A stretch of DNA of 64,000 bases. Source: Glossina fuscipes. Lineage: Eukaryota; Arthropoda; Insecta; Diptera; Glossinidae. The stretch covers positions 593,390 to 657,389 of the forward strand of contig NW_023998423.1 of assembly GCF_014805625.2 (NCBI RefSeq), written 5' to 3'. Positions 37,920-48,514 of this stretch are shown here, one piece after another (the first letter of the stretch is position 1; every line of letters starts with the position of its first letter). A model generated the notes under the pieces. The model was not told the DNA's origin, searched no databases, and worked only from the letters and a program-made list of their open reading frames with translations. The position numbers and the translations under genes were made by a program.

Positions 37920-40019
37920 TTATGACTAACTTTAAAAGTTTGACAGCTTGAGAAAGTCATAAGGATGTATAAAAAAGAAATGTTACAACGTAAGCCCAAA
38001 GAGAAAAACTGAAACGGGATATCTTAATGCCACAAATCTTAAATATGGCTTAGCCAAGTGTGAGAGCAACACTTGAACTAGTTCGCTCTATTGAAATTTA
38101 TTTCCGGAATGGACGCAGGTTTTTTACCACTGTATGGTAAATTTGCAAGCTATTACAATCCTGTACACGTATCTGCTACTAACATCTACATATGTATAAA
38201 TTTTATATACATTGTCTTAGGAATTAACAGGGTATTAAGTAGACCTTAAATATATTTAGAAAAATTAAGTTTATCTGCCATTTTCGGCTGACGATTATAT
38301 CAGATGAATAGATCGATTTAGGTCTCTATACTGATCAGCAGCATATTGGCATGGCAAACCTTTTATTTATTTATTTTTTTTTATATTTTTATGAATTCAT
38401 AATTGAGGAGATTTCTCGGTATTGAATATTCATTCATTAGGAAATTCGACAAGTTTATTGTTCAAACTATTTAGTGTATATTATTATTTAAATTTATTAA
38501 ACATTGATGAATGTATGGCGCATGCATAGTATTTGTTAAATTGTAAACATTTTTGTGGTAATCTACATATACTTAAATATGCATAAGAAAAATTAATTTT
38601 TTACATATGATTTATAATTACCATAAAATATTTAATGTTTTTAGCTAGAGTTTATGAACTCCTTATATAAATGGTGATATTTAATGAAAATTTAATCAGC
38701 CTAGTTAGCCAATATACGATTCGGTTTTGCTTAGTCCATTTGGAGATTAAAAAATTTTAATACTTTTAAAATTGCTTTCGATACATAACAACTTAAATTA
38801 TTGAAAAATATTATATACGAATTTCTAACATACTTTCATTGCAATTAAATTAAAATTACATTTTCTTAATAGGGCACAAAAAATTTGCCATAAATTATGT
38901 CTTTTTACTGGTTTTTTGTTCAAACCTAAAAGTAGGCCATATATTTTTGGTTTTTTTTTTTAGAAAAGAGAAAACATTTTTCTTCAGTAATAACTTTAAT
39001 TAAATTGTAACTTTATATTCTTTACTTTTACTTACTAGGTAATTAAAATAAAATTACTCTCTAATTTTTCGTTAAGGCAGAGTTAACTTAAGACCAGCTA
39101 CGCATAATTTAAACGTATAAAAAAAACTTTGTAATTTAATTTTCGTTTAAATGCAGCATTTTTTTCTTTCTCTTGGAAATATCTAAAGAAACACTTGGGC
39201 ATATCTTATATGAAGTGTTTTTCTAAATTCAACCACTTTTCCTCCTGCTCAGTAATATCGATATATTTTAGTAATCGATATTGAAAATTTATTTCACTTG
39301 GAAATCTTTACAATTTACAATATGATTTATTATTAATTTTTGTTAAATTATGCATGTGCACTGACTCTAACAGCTGCTGAGTGTGCTTTACAAAAAGAAA
39401 AATGCCAAATGTTAGAATATTTTAATGGCATTTATCAGTTTTTAACATGCTATCCAGAAATTCTAGTAAAATAATCTAAAAATAGCAAAAAAAAATCTCT
39501 TATAAAAAAATAAAGTGCTTGCTCGTGTTATCGAAGCCATGAAGGGCATTTATAAAATACAGACATAAAAAAATGACTTTAAAAGCACTTAAAAATATAT
39601 TTCATGAAACTGATAACTCAAAAAGAAAAAAAAATTATTTGTAGTATAGTTTAAGCATCATTTAAAATCAATAAACTAAAGCATAGTTTCTAGATGTTTT
39701 AGGAACTTGTGCTATGTAAACAGGCGTATGCTTGCATGAACAGGCTCATAAAATTGTGCGTAATATTCATACAAAAAAAATATTTAGCTTTGCTTATTTA
39801 ATGCAGCAACACGTCGATATGCTTCCAAAATCTCCTTCGAGAATTGAACATTATCGGTAAAAATTATAAGAGCCTAATGAAGACTTATGTTTGCGCTTGT
39901 GGATGTAATTACTTTCGCATTCTAGGAAGCCTTTATGAAAATTTATCTACTTAGTAGTCCAATATCTTCTAACCTGCCATCCAACTTTAAATACGTTGAT
40001 TATTGTGTTCAATTCATTG
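37920..40019. other. Very AT-rich spacer
   Basis: No gene, RNA or element is recognisable. The stretch 38340-39200 is among the most AT-rich parts of the window. Confidence 0.45.
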
Positions 40020-40023
40020 ATAT

Positions 40024-40510
40024 TGTTATGAAATTCGTTTTTATAAGATGGACTGTATCTGCATCGCGGATATTTTATTCAAGAGAAATACACTTCAAAG
40101 TTCTTTTATTTAGAATTACATTTCTTTAAATGTACAATTATTTACAAATTATTTTTGGCAATACTTTCGACTGCTTAACTCAAATATTATTTTTCTATTC
40201 TACTGTCTTTCAGAAATATTCTATTTATATACATTTTTGCCATCATATTACTAGCATCTAATTTTATGACTTGATTCTTAGTTCGTTAACCTGCTTTTGT
40301 TGGTAACCGTTTCATCGGCCTGCAGCTGCTTGACGCGCCTGCGGATATGCACTTTGTTGTTACCTGTCTGCTTTTCCGCTAATCGCTTTCATCGATCTGC
40401 AGCTGCGTGACGCCTCGCAAATGTACATTTAAATTCTTTTCTCTTCAAGGAATTTATTATTTTAGAAAATGCGTTAGCTGGAATCAACTAGATATGGGAT
40501 TTCCGTAACA
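40024..40510 (+). mobile_element. Solo LTR, copy 1 (Ty3/gypsy-like)
   Basis: The element begins TGTTATGAAATTCG and ends CCGTAACA, giving the TG...CA ends and imperfect TGTTA/TAACA inverted termini of an LTR. It is flanked by ATAT at 40020-40023 and ATAT at 40511-40514, a 4-bp target duplication. Over most of its length it aligns with 55805-56217 (shared AATACACTTCAAAGTTCTTT, CGTTTTCATCGG-like and AGCTGGAAT blocks). It is longer because of an internal ~78-bp direct duplication at 40291-40430. No primer-binding site or internal coding region follows, so it is a solo LTR. The gypsy-like assignment rests on the 4-bp ATAT duplication. Confidence 0.75.
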
Positions 40511-40514
40511 ATAT

Positions 40515-42849
40515 GAATATTTTGAACATTTTGTTTAATGTAATGACGAAAACTGTTAACTAATACATGACAATTTGAGAATTCGTTTCTAATATAATAT
40601 GATATTACACCATTCTAAAATCTGCAATAAATATACGTTATAAATGAAACAGGAGTGAGAGGCAGAGGGAGGGAGAAATTCATTTATAAAAGAGAATTGC
40701 AATTACAATTTCTTACAGGTGTTTAGAATGGGCGCTTTTATATCTTACTCTTTCTGTAGTAATGATGTGTTAAGTTTGCATATTTGTGTGTGCTTTGGAA
40801 AATTGGTTATGTGAAAAAATATTAGTAATTTTTAACATTTTTTCACATATATCGAAAAGCACTTCGACACCTATCGGAATAAGATGGAACCACTTTTTCA
40901 GCTCCTCCCCGTAACAAATCTCCTTGAATAGCAATAAAACATGAGTAATAATTTAGGATGAAAGTTGATCCCAGAAAGGAATTGGGCGTACAAACTTAAA
41001 CTTTCGCAACATAGATCTAGTTTTCGTCGATCCATCCCTTCATCCTTGTGTGAGTTCGCTAATCGCCTACTTATGTTCCTGCGGCTCTTTAACTCATTCC
41101 GTCAGTCATTTGCCACTGGTATTGGCACGGTTGTATTTATTGACACAGAAAACCTACCCCTGGAACACGCCATCTGAATTATACACGACGCTAAAAATTT
41201 GATAGTTTTTCGCAAAAAATTCGACGCAGTCTATATTAGATATGCTAAAGACGAATAGTCTCGAGAGCTTTTTAAAATATTTTTTAGAAAATGTAGCTGA
41301 ATTTGGGAAAAGAATTTGACCTAGCACCGAAAAACTTTCTCTATAAATTGCAATTTTGACCAACACACATGCAAATTGTCGATTCTATATCTATTTGTCC
41401 TTGCTAATAAAACAATGCTGATCGTGAAATAAAAAGTTGAAAATTGATCAGATCGATAGAGCTTAAGAGCAGGCATAATTAACTTTAACTACGTCAAAAG
41501 TAGGCAAAGCTTTTTAACCTAGCGTCTCTTATATCTCTAAGACTTGATATAAATATTTAATAAATCGGCAAGTTTCTCCCAAAATAGGGCAGCACACAAC
41601 TACGTTCGTAATGAATGTCCGACTTTTGGTTTTTAATTTATATCACCACTGTTCCAAAAATTTCTCTGTACCATCTAAGACGTTGTAGTGAATGTATGAG
41701 AAAAAAACATATGAAATATATTTGTAGGCAAACTGTATAAATCCGAAAATATTTTAGTTAATATAATATCTAAAAAAAGGTCATGACAGAATAGAAAGCA
41801 CACCGTAAAAGACCACTAGTTCAGACACTACTGAATCCACTTTAACCTAAAGCTTCTTTCAAAACAACAGTATGGTTTTTGCAATTTACAATAGAGGACG
41901 CCGAGCAAGGTGAAAGGAGTTTGGAGATAAAGAGATACAAGGACTATTAGGAAGCAAAATTATACTTAAAGCTGAAGTTGCACGATATAGAGCAGCGCTT
42001 CAAAATTTAAGCTACGTTACTTAAGGCATCAGAGAAATAATTTTTACTTGCCAGTAACAAGAAATTTTGTCCATATAAATCGATAGAGACGCAATAAATT
42101 TAGAATTTCGTTAAGAGCCGCGACCACCAATTCGCGGGTTTAACTCTTAGTGAGTGTTTGACCTCATCAGTTCGGAGTTATAGCAGAATATTTATCGCCA
42201 CTAAGCATCCCCCTCCTCTACCGGGATTTGTATATCTTTCTCATGTTTTTTATAACCTTTATAATATTACATGTATAGGGCTAAGCCTCTGACTGGTCAT
42301 ATTACCAAAAAAAAAAGAGATATGGATGACTGGATTACGAATTAAATTAAGATTTGAAATCCTGACAGCGTTAAAAAGGACACGATAAAATTATTTTTTA
42401 ACCAAACGTTGAAAAGTCAGTGATATCTACAAGCTCACAATCCACCTCGATTTACACCAAATAATCTGGTTGATTACTGATTTATTTGGAAGAAATATTG
42501 AATAATGTTAATCTCTCCATTACTTCGCTTTAAAAGAAAAAAATAGGATATGAATTAAATCAAGATCACCTTCGCTTTCGAGTGAATTTAAAAGTAGCTC
42601 TCTTTGTCTTCCACCTCCATCACCAACATATTAGATTGTTCGAAGACTCATTTCGCTTTTTCCTAATAATGGATTTAATTGCATTTTTTTAAAGCCAAAA
42701 TGACACCTGAGCCGCATTTTCGTTATGTATGTTAACAGGGCAAGGCTTGTTTTTCGAAAGAATTGTTCTCATTCTATGGAATAGTTTTTCTTTGGTGGCT
42801 TATCAGTTTTGGAAAAAACCGACTTATATTAGATTTTTACTATCGATAA
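40515..42849. other. Spacer, no recognised gene
   Basis: Contains a 70-codon open frame at 40965-41177 that has no family resemblance and AT-rich filler. Nothing else is supported. Confidence 0.4.
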
Positions 42850-42857
42850 AACAGAAA

Positions 42858-43010
42858 TGGTAGTCAAGCAAGGCAAAATTATCGTACTTGTCTGAAAAAG
42901 ATCTCTTGACAGGAGATTAGGCGCAAAAGCGGTTCACATGGCGAACAACAATTCGTAAGATTGCTGAGAGATTCGATTTGTCGAATTCGACCGTTCATAA
43001 TAGTATGTCT
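42858..43010 (+). pseudogene. Possible transposase helix-turn-helix relic (Tc1/mariner-like)
   Basis: One frame reads TIRKIAERFDLSNSTVHN at about 42946-43000, resembling the second helix-turn-helix of Tc1/mariner transposases, preceded by a broken arginine- and lysine-containing stretch with a stop. It is too short to be sure. Confidence 0.25.
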
Positions 43011-44130
43011 ATTAACTAAAAAAGAAATTGCTTTCATTTTGGCAAGAAAAAAACGATATCACTTTCCGAACATCCTAATATTTTATTACCATTCAAACAA
43101 CCCATTTCTTTGTCGTCAATGTAGTAGAGTATGAACAACTGCATATTTATTAACACATAAGTGACTTTGCACGGAATCCCTTGCTTTTGCCGTATAGGTA
43201 TTTCGTTTATTTTCATTTTATTTTTATTATTATTGTTATTTGTATTGAAGGCCTTTTCCACGGCACCCTAGATAAGCTTTTCAATTTCCCTTACATCTAA
43301 ATAAAAACAGAAACAAATAAAAATGTACAGAAGGCCGCAAGAAGGGTTTACGACCAAAAAAAAATTATTAATAAAAGTTGTTATAAAAAGAAGAAAAAAG
43401 AATATTGAATACGCCTTCCAAATGAAAATCTATGCATTTTTATGTTCACAGTATATTTTTATGGAAATGTTACATTTATCTTTAATGGTTTTTCAAAATC
43501 CAGTTTTTTACATGAAAGAGTATTAAGAGCTGCTGCTATGAGCACAGCTTTGCTCTACTTATTTTTTTTTTATTCTCTTTCAAATTAATCACATATAACA
43601 TTCATTTTGCAGAATGTCTACTTAATATTGATGAGAGAGGCACTAATCACGTTACCAGTCAAAGTAAAGCGAAACTATTGTGTTCAACAAATATTTGAGC
43701 AAATTCCGAGTGCAATTGCACTATTGATGCTTCCTTGACAACAATGAGTAGTAAATATTTGTGAATCGAACACAGCACTGCATGCGATATGCGAATCGGA
43801 TGAAAATTTATTAGCATTAATAGAAATTATTTAGCCAAACGACTATTTTAATATAAGCAATTGCAATAACTGACTAACCACTCTTTCTGCTTAATTTGAT
43901 AAGTACGAAATTCGATAAGATTGTCAAATAAATGCTTTACTCACTTCTTATGCGGGTCCAGAGATTTCGTTAGTATGTTATTTTGACAGTCTGTCATAGT
44001 TTTGCAGTTGTTAGGGTCTTGCATAGATTTTGCTGAGGGACATCTATTACTGAAAATGATTAAGCAATGCAAAGTGTCAATGTACACACAACGGTTAAAT
44101 TAGATGATTTTGACATTCCTCTACATATAA
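43011..44130. other. Spacer, no recognised gene
   Basis: AT-rich DNA with short open frames on both strands that I cannot support as genes. The part at 43940-44080 has a weak echo of dispersed repeat family A. Confidence 0.4.
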
Positions 44131-45094
44131 TATAGGTTGTGCACTTCGCATTATTGAGTTATTCATTGAGACTGAATACCCATGAAACGTTCAAAATTGC
44201 ATTTTCGAAATTCATAACTTTTGTTATTTGGCTTGAAGAAATCTGCAGCCGAAGCCCATCAAACACTTTTAAAAGCTTATGCTGATGTTTCGGTTTCGGT
44301 TGGGTCTGCTTCGTTGTAAAAGTGGTGAATTTGATGTTAAAACGATGAAAGACATAGTACAGGAGAACCAAAAAAAGCTCGAAGACAGTGAATTGCAACA
44401 TTTGCAGCTGAAGCTCTTAAAGAACTATCGAACAGTCTGATGAAACAACTATTTCTGTACGTTTACTTGCACAGGGAAAAGTCTGAAAGAGGGGAAAACA
44501 GCTGGCATACGAATGCACGGAAAGTGCCGTTTCGTACTGTTTCAACATAGTGGTTTCATTCTTTGTTAGACAAACAAAAAGAGTTTTCTGTGTTGTATTA
44601 CGACCGACGGTGAAAAGTGGATCTACAATGACAATTCAAAGCGCAAAGAGTTTTGCTGTGCACACATTGGGCTCTGCAAGGCACAGTGTATCGTGAGCTG
44701 CTGAAACCGAATTCAGTTGTGACTTCAAATATCTTCCGACGTCAATTGTACAAATTGAGCAAAAAAGGCCAGCAATAGCGGTTAAAAGACCCAAAGTCAT
44801 CCTCTTGCAATGTAACGTTCGGCTGCACGTTATAACAGTTGTCAAGGATACACTTTTGCAGCTCGAATGCGAAGTTCTGCTGCACCCAGCGTGCGCACCA
44901 GACAGCGCCTTCTGAATATCACTTGTTCAGTTCGATATGGCACGGCTTGGCTGGCATGTGGTTTCGATTCGCTGACGAAGTTCGAAAATGGGTCAATAAT
45001 TGGATCGCTGTCTAACCAATATTGGTCATTTGACACCATGTTGCCACAGAGATGAGAAAAAGTAGTAGAAAGTTATGGAAAATATTTTGATTAA
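44131..45094 (+). pseudogene. Mariner-family transposase relic, copy 2 (same lineage as copy 1)
   Basis: A putative terminal repeat TAGGTTGTGCACTTCGC starts at 44133 after a TA. The coding remnant starts near 44181 (MKRSKLHFR, compare MKCSRLHFR in copy 1) and shows LKKSAAEAHQTLLKAYA at about 44239-44290. A catalytic-region remnant follows near 44602-44640 (TTDGEKWIYND, where TGDEKW is expected), then QKRPAIAVKRPKVILLQ, HPA.APD in place of HPAYSPD, EVRKW, and a normal C-terminus ending GKYFD at the stop 45092-45094. Frameshifts and stops are frequent and the first Asp-Gly order is altered, so it is inactive. No matching right terminal repeat is obvious. Confidence 0.75.
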
Positions 45095-45289
45095 CATATA
45101 TTATGCTAATTTTTCGTCTTTTCTTTTCACTTCTCTTCTTTTTTTTTCAATTCATAGAATTTATGTTGCTAGTTCTTGAACCCATAGAGATTACTTTCGA
45201 CTGACCATATGGTACATAGATTGCACAGTCTTATTTTTGATATAACTTTTAACAAAACTACTGGGATAATTCGGAGAGGCATTTTTTTT

Positions 45290-45719
45290 TTGTTTTGTTT
45301 TTGTTTTTAGTTTCCAAAAATATTTTGTAAAGGACACTAGAATTCAACAGATTTAAACTCTGAGTGATCTGACGAGTAGTGACCCGACGGTTTGCTTCAA
45401 TTAATGGCTTTATTTTGTTTTTATCAGTTCTTACTAGCCTTCCAGTATGTCATGTAAAAGCATTGGCGTTCTGTTCCTTCATCGCCTCTATACGCATCCC
45501 ATAATTTTTTTCTTGTCTTTTGCCCTTTCGATAGTAGTAGAAGTAAACTATCCCGAAAGAGGTGCTTTGAACTTTCCATATTTGGTAAGGCGCCAAGCGC
45601 AAATTCAATTTTAAATTTTTCCCATACAAGCATTACAATATAACCTATCAAACATATGAAGGCAGTACACTTCAAATTTGAACTAGGCTGCGAAACGAAA
45701 TGACTATCCGAACAACCTA
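45290..45719 (-). pseudogene. Mariner-family relic of a second lineage, 5' half
   Basis: On the reverse strand the element starts with a TA and terminal repeat TAGGTTGTTCGGATAGTC (about 45702-45719), typical of mariner ends. An ATG at 45577-45579 opens MESSKHLFRDSLLLLLSKGQ and then TERQC, in register with the MEN/MEK...HFR..LL..F.KG...RQC start of mariner transposases. After a frameshift, ANRRVTTRQITQSLNL appears at about 45330-45380, matching the second helix-turn-helix (LTTREIAE-type). The catalytic domain and the other end are missing. It faces copy 2 tail-on, about 200 bp away, and differs from it clearly in sequence. Confidence 0.65.
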
Positions 45720-46869
45720 TCAGTTATGTAGCATTTAGTGTAAGAAATATTTGTGTAATTCCTTGATTTGTTTGAACCAAAGTTGATCTCAAAATTAACA
45801 ATAACGACGTTAAACTGCTTTACAATATTTTCCTCCTCAACAATTAAAGTCAATCTTGAAAAAAATTTGTCGCTTTGCGACAGTGTTTGATGTCATTTGA
45901 ATTGAAATTGATTTGCAAAGCCCTTGTTAAAAATTAAAAAGAAAAGATTTCGAGATGATGGTATGTTTGCTAATTTTCTCTTATCAAATAGAAGGAGAGG
46001 TATTGAATAAGCAAATAAATCAGTATAAGTAAGCTAAAAGAATACTTTCAACTGCAATTTCGTAAAGAAACTTTATATTTCCGCTTATAAATTTAATAAA
46101 CTTATAGAGTGCATTAAGAGAGAAAAGTAATATTTTTGATGATATTTTAGGAAAGTGTTTATAGACACGCGCACTCTTGCAAACATGAAAAATTGTTTCT
46201 TTACTTTCCGCTTTCTTTTTACAAAGAAATCACAAGCAAAAATTTATCGCATATTCATAGAAATAAATGCATCGTGAATGGATGCTTCGCCATTGTAAAA
46301 TTAGCAACGGCAGCTAATTAGCTGAGATTCCTTTTGTTAAGATATTCTGCCGCTTAGTTAGTCATTACTGCTGTCAAGTAAATCAAGACTTGAAGCGTTT
46401 TCGACAATCATAACGACTTTACAAATCGGACTTAACATTAATATTGATCAATCAATTTTTTCAAAACTTTTGTAAAATGTTACGGATTTGCGCCTAGAGA
46501 TAATATGTATTTATTTGAAGAGCTAGCCTTGCTGGCGCATTTTCTGAACACAAAGATATAATTCTTAAATTAAGTCGCTCAAAGTTTTGAAGAATTTAAT
46601 GGTTTCAACGTTGGATTGACACACGGTGTACCCTGACCGGAGAGTCAGATGGGTAACAGCAATACTTAAACCTATTCAAAAATTCACCAGTTGTTTTTGC
46701 AAGAATTCGTCTAAATGACGATAAATTTTGTCATGGAAACATTCTTATCCATGGGACCTATTTGCTTCTCATTTCGTATATAAATTTAATTAATGATCTC
46801 CAAGCTTGAAAAAATGCGCTCATTTTAAGAGAATGATAAAAATACTTTATTCGCAGTATTATCGATTCG
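45720..46869. other. Spacer, no recognised gene
   Basis: AT-rich DNA without a supported gene, RNA or element. Confidence 0.4.
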
Positions 46870-47230
46870 TTACACCGCATGAGCAGTCGAATACGTAAGA
46901 ATAACTACTCAAAACAGTGCTCGCGCGTTCAAACTTCAAGGGCGATAGAGTTTACGTACGTCTCTTGAATAGTTTTATACAATTTTTATAGGCGTGGCAT
47001 TCNNNNNNNNNNAGTTTTATACAATTTTTATAGGCGTGGCATTCGATTTTACCCTATTTACTTTGGTCGTAGCTACAGTGAGTGGTAAAGTTGTAACACT
47101 TTACTGGTTGAGCACACACCCATTAAAAGCTACGATCATCATCGCCTTATTTCTTTCACTCTCTGACCATCACCGTGTTATACGAACAGGGGACATCCCT
47201 GGAGCGATTGGTCATATTAAACCAACAACA
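46870..47230 (+). repeat. Dispersed repeat family D (interrupted by the scaffold gap)
   Basis: GCATGAGCAGTCGAATACGT and AAGAAT..., then TGCTCGCG, match 63866-63915 near the window end. Beyond the gap, a GGTTGAGCACACACCCATTA block and a CAGGGGACATCCC-like block match 52950-53030 (AGGTCAAGGCACACATCCAT, then CGTCCCCTG). The family may be tRNA-derived, but no clean pol III boxes are present here. The 115-codon open frame across the gap is not a gene. Confidence 0.4.
46971..47044. other. Scaffold gap of 10 N flanked by an exact 32-bp repeat
   Basis: Positions 46971-47002 and 47013-47044 are identical over 32 bp (AGTTTTATACAATTTTTATA then GGCGTGGCATTC), separated only by N at 47003-47012. The simplest reading is that two contigs overlap by 32 bp and were joined with a fixed-size gap instead of merged, so the true sequence probably contains one copy. 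Confidence 0.85.
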
Positions 47231-47879
47231 AAAAAATCGTGTTTGCTCTTTTGGCAGAAACATTTATTTGTATTTTTAATTAAAATTTTAGAAGGGATGG
47301 CCCGGGTGGCAGCACATCTCAGTCAAAGGCTTTCAACTTAAGTGATTTGCAGTCCGTGCTGATGCCTGCTCGTGGGGAAAAATTACTTTATTATGTCATG
47401 CCTGATCTAGTTTCTCAGTTTTAGGAGCACCTTCTGCATTTTCGAAGCAATTTAGTTCTGCTCTAATATTGTTAGATGGGCTGGATTAGCTTATGGTCCT
47501 TTATTCCGAGAGTTTTTAATAAACCCATTTTTCGTCATATGCGAAGACGGGATGCAAAAGCAATTACCTTTCATATGTTTCAAACAATATTGCATTAATA
47601 AGGTTTCCATTTCCTATCTCCAAAACAACCTGATTTCGTGACTTTTCGATTTTTGGCACACATAGTGGCACTGACGTTATTTGTTGCTTTCGCGTACCGT
47701 TTGCATTCATACATACGAAGGGGTTTGTATACGCCTCTATCAGTGCTGCATAAAATGCTTTGCTCCCTGCTGCCTTAGCGTGTACATTATAGTTTAACGA
47801 ACAAGAACGGACGTGAAATTAGGGGTCACTCCCTTTTAACTTGAATGGTTTGGAAATGTGGTTTAAAAAAAAATCGATA
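47231..47879. other. Spacer, no recognised gene
   Basis: No supported feature apart from the edges of neighbouring repeats. Confidence 0.4.
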
Positions 47880-47965
47880 CTATATCCCAAACATTAGCAA
47901 GGATCAATCAGTCTTTCGACTGAGTGCCAGGCATCCTAACCACTAGCTTATATGATAGGTTGTCA
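47862..47965 (-). repeat. tRNA-derived SINE relic
   Basis: On the reverse strand AAGCTAGTGGTTAGGATGCC is a good box A (compare the CTAGTGG(C/T)TAGGAT of fly tRNA-Glu), followed by CTGGCACTCAGTCGAAAGAC and a decayed box B (TGATTGATCC). A run of T after GATATAGTATCGA gives a pol III-type terminator. The acceptor stem does not pair, so it is not a tRNA gene. Confidence 0.45.
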
Positions 47966-48430
47966 GTTAACGTTGCCGTTAACGCTTGTGATTTGTTTTT
48001 CATCATCTCTTCATATTAACATTTATTAACATCTCAACGTTGCAAACCTCTTTCAGCACTCGAAATTGAAAATAGTTGTATAATACTATTGCCACGATAG
48101 GGCCTTCGCGATCAACATGCAAAGCATATATCATAAATATTGCCAGAATCTTGCAACAGACGAATAATAAAGAAATAAGTTGATGTGAAGTCAAAATTGA
48201 TCTTTGTAAGATTTACTTTTCAAAAATTTTAATTGGAAAGTTGGTACAACATCAATGTTTATACTACGAGCAGCGTGTCAAGCAAAAACTAAGCGCACTT
48301 GAGAATCGTAAAGTGTTAATTAGTCAAGCATTTCAATTAGAGAACGTCGTTTGAATTAAATTCATATACAATAACAGCCAAAATCTGTCACGCTGATAAC
48401 GGGCGAGGTGAATGGAGGTATGCTCAGATA
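47966..48430. other. Upstream region of the serpin gene
   Basis: No coding sequence is supported. The region directly precedes the serpin promoter and may hold its regulatory sites, but I cannot assign any with confidence. Confidence 0.35.
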
Positions 48431-48435
48431 TTTCA

Positions 48436-48473
48436 TATAACTAACGATAGTTTCATTCAAAGTTTACATCAGT
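48436..48473 (+). promoter_or_regulatory. Candidate core promoter of the serpin gene
   Basis: TATAAC at 48436-48441 lies 35 bp upstream of a TCAGT arthropod initiator (48469-48473, predicted +1 at 48471). This would give a 44-nt 5' leader. The TATA spacing is slightly longer than the usual 30-31 bp, so the assignment is plausible but unproven. Confidence 0.45.
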
Positions 48474-48514
48474 GAGCTCGAAAATAAATTTTCAAAAATC
48501 AATTACTTAGCATA

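Noticed and set aside
44636..45055. Reverse- and plus-strand open frames of 60-70 codons
   Set aside because: They are out-of-frame readings of the plus-strand mariner relic.
46994..47341. 115-codon open frame across the N gap
   Set aside because: It includes unknown residues from the gap and covers a dispersed repeat.
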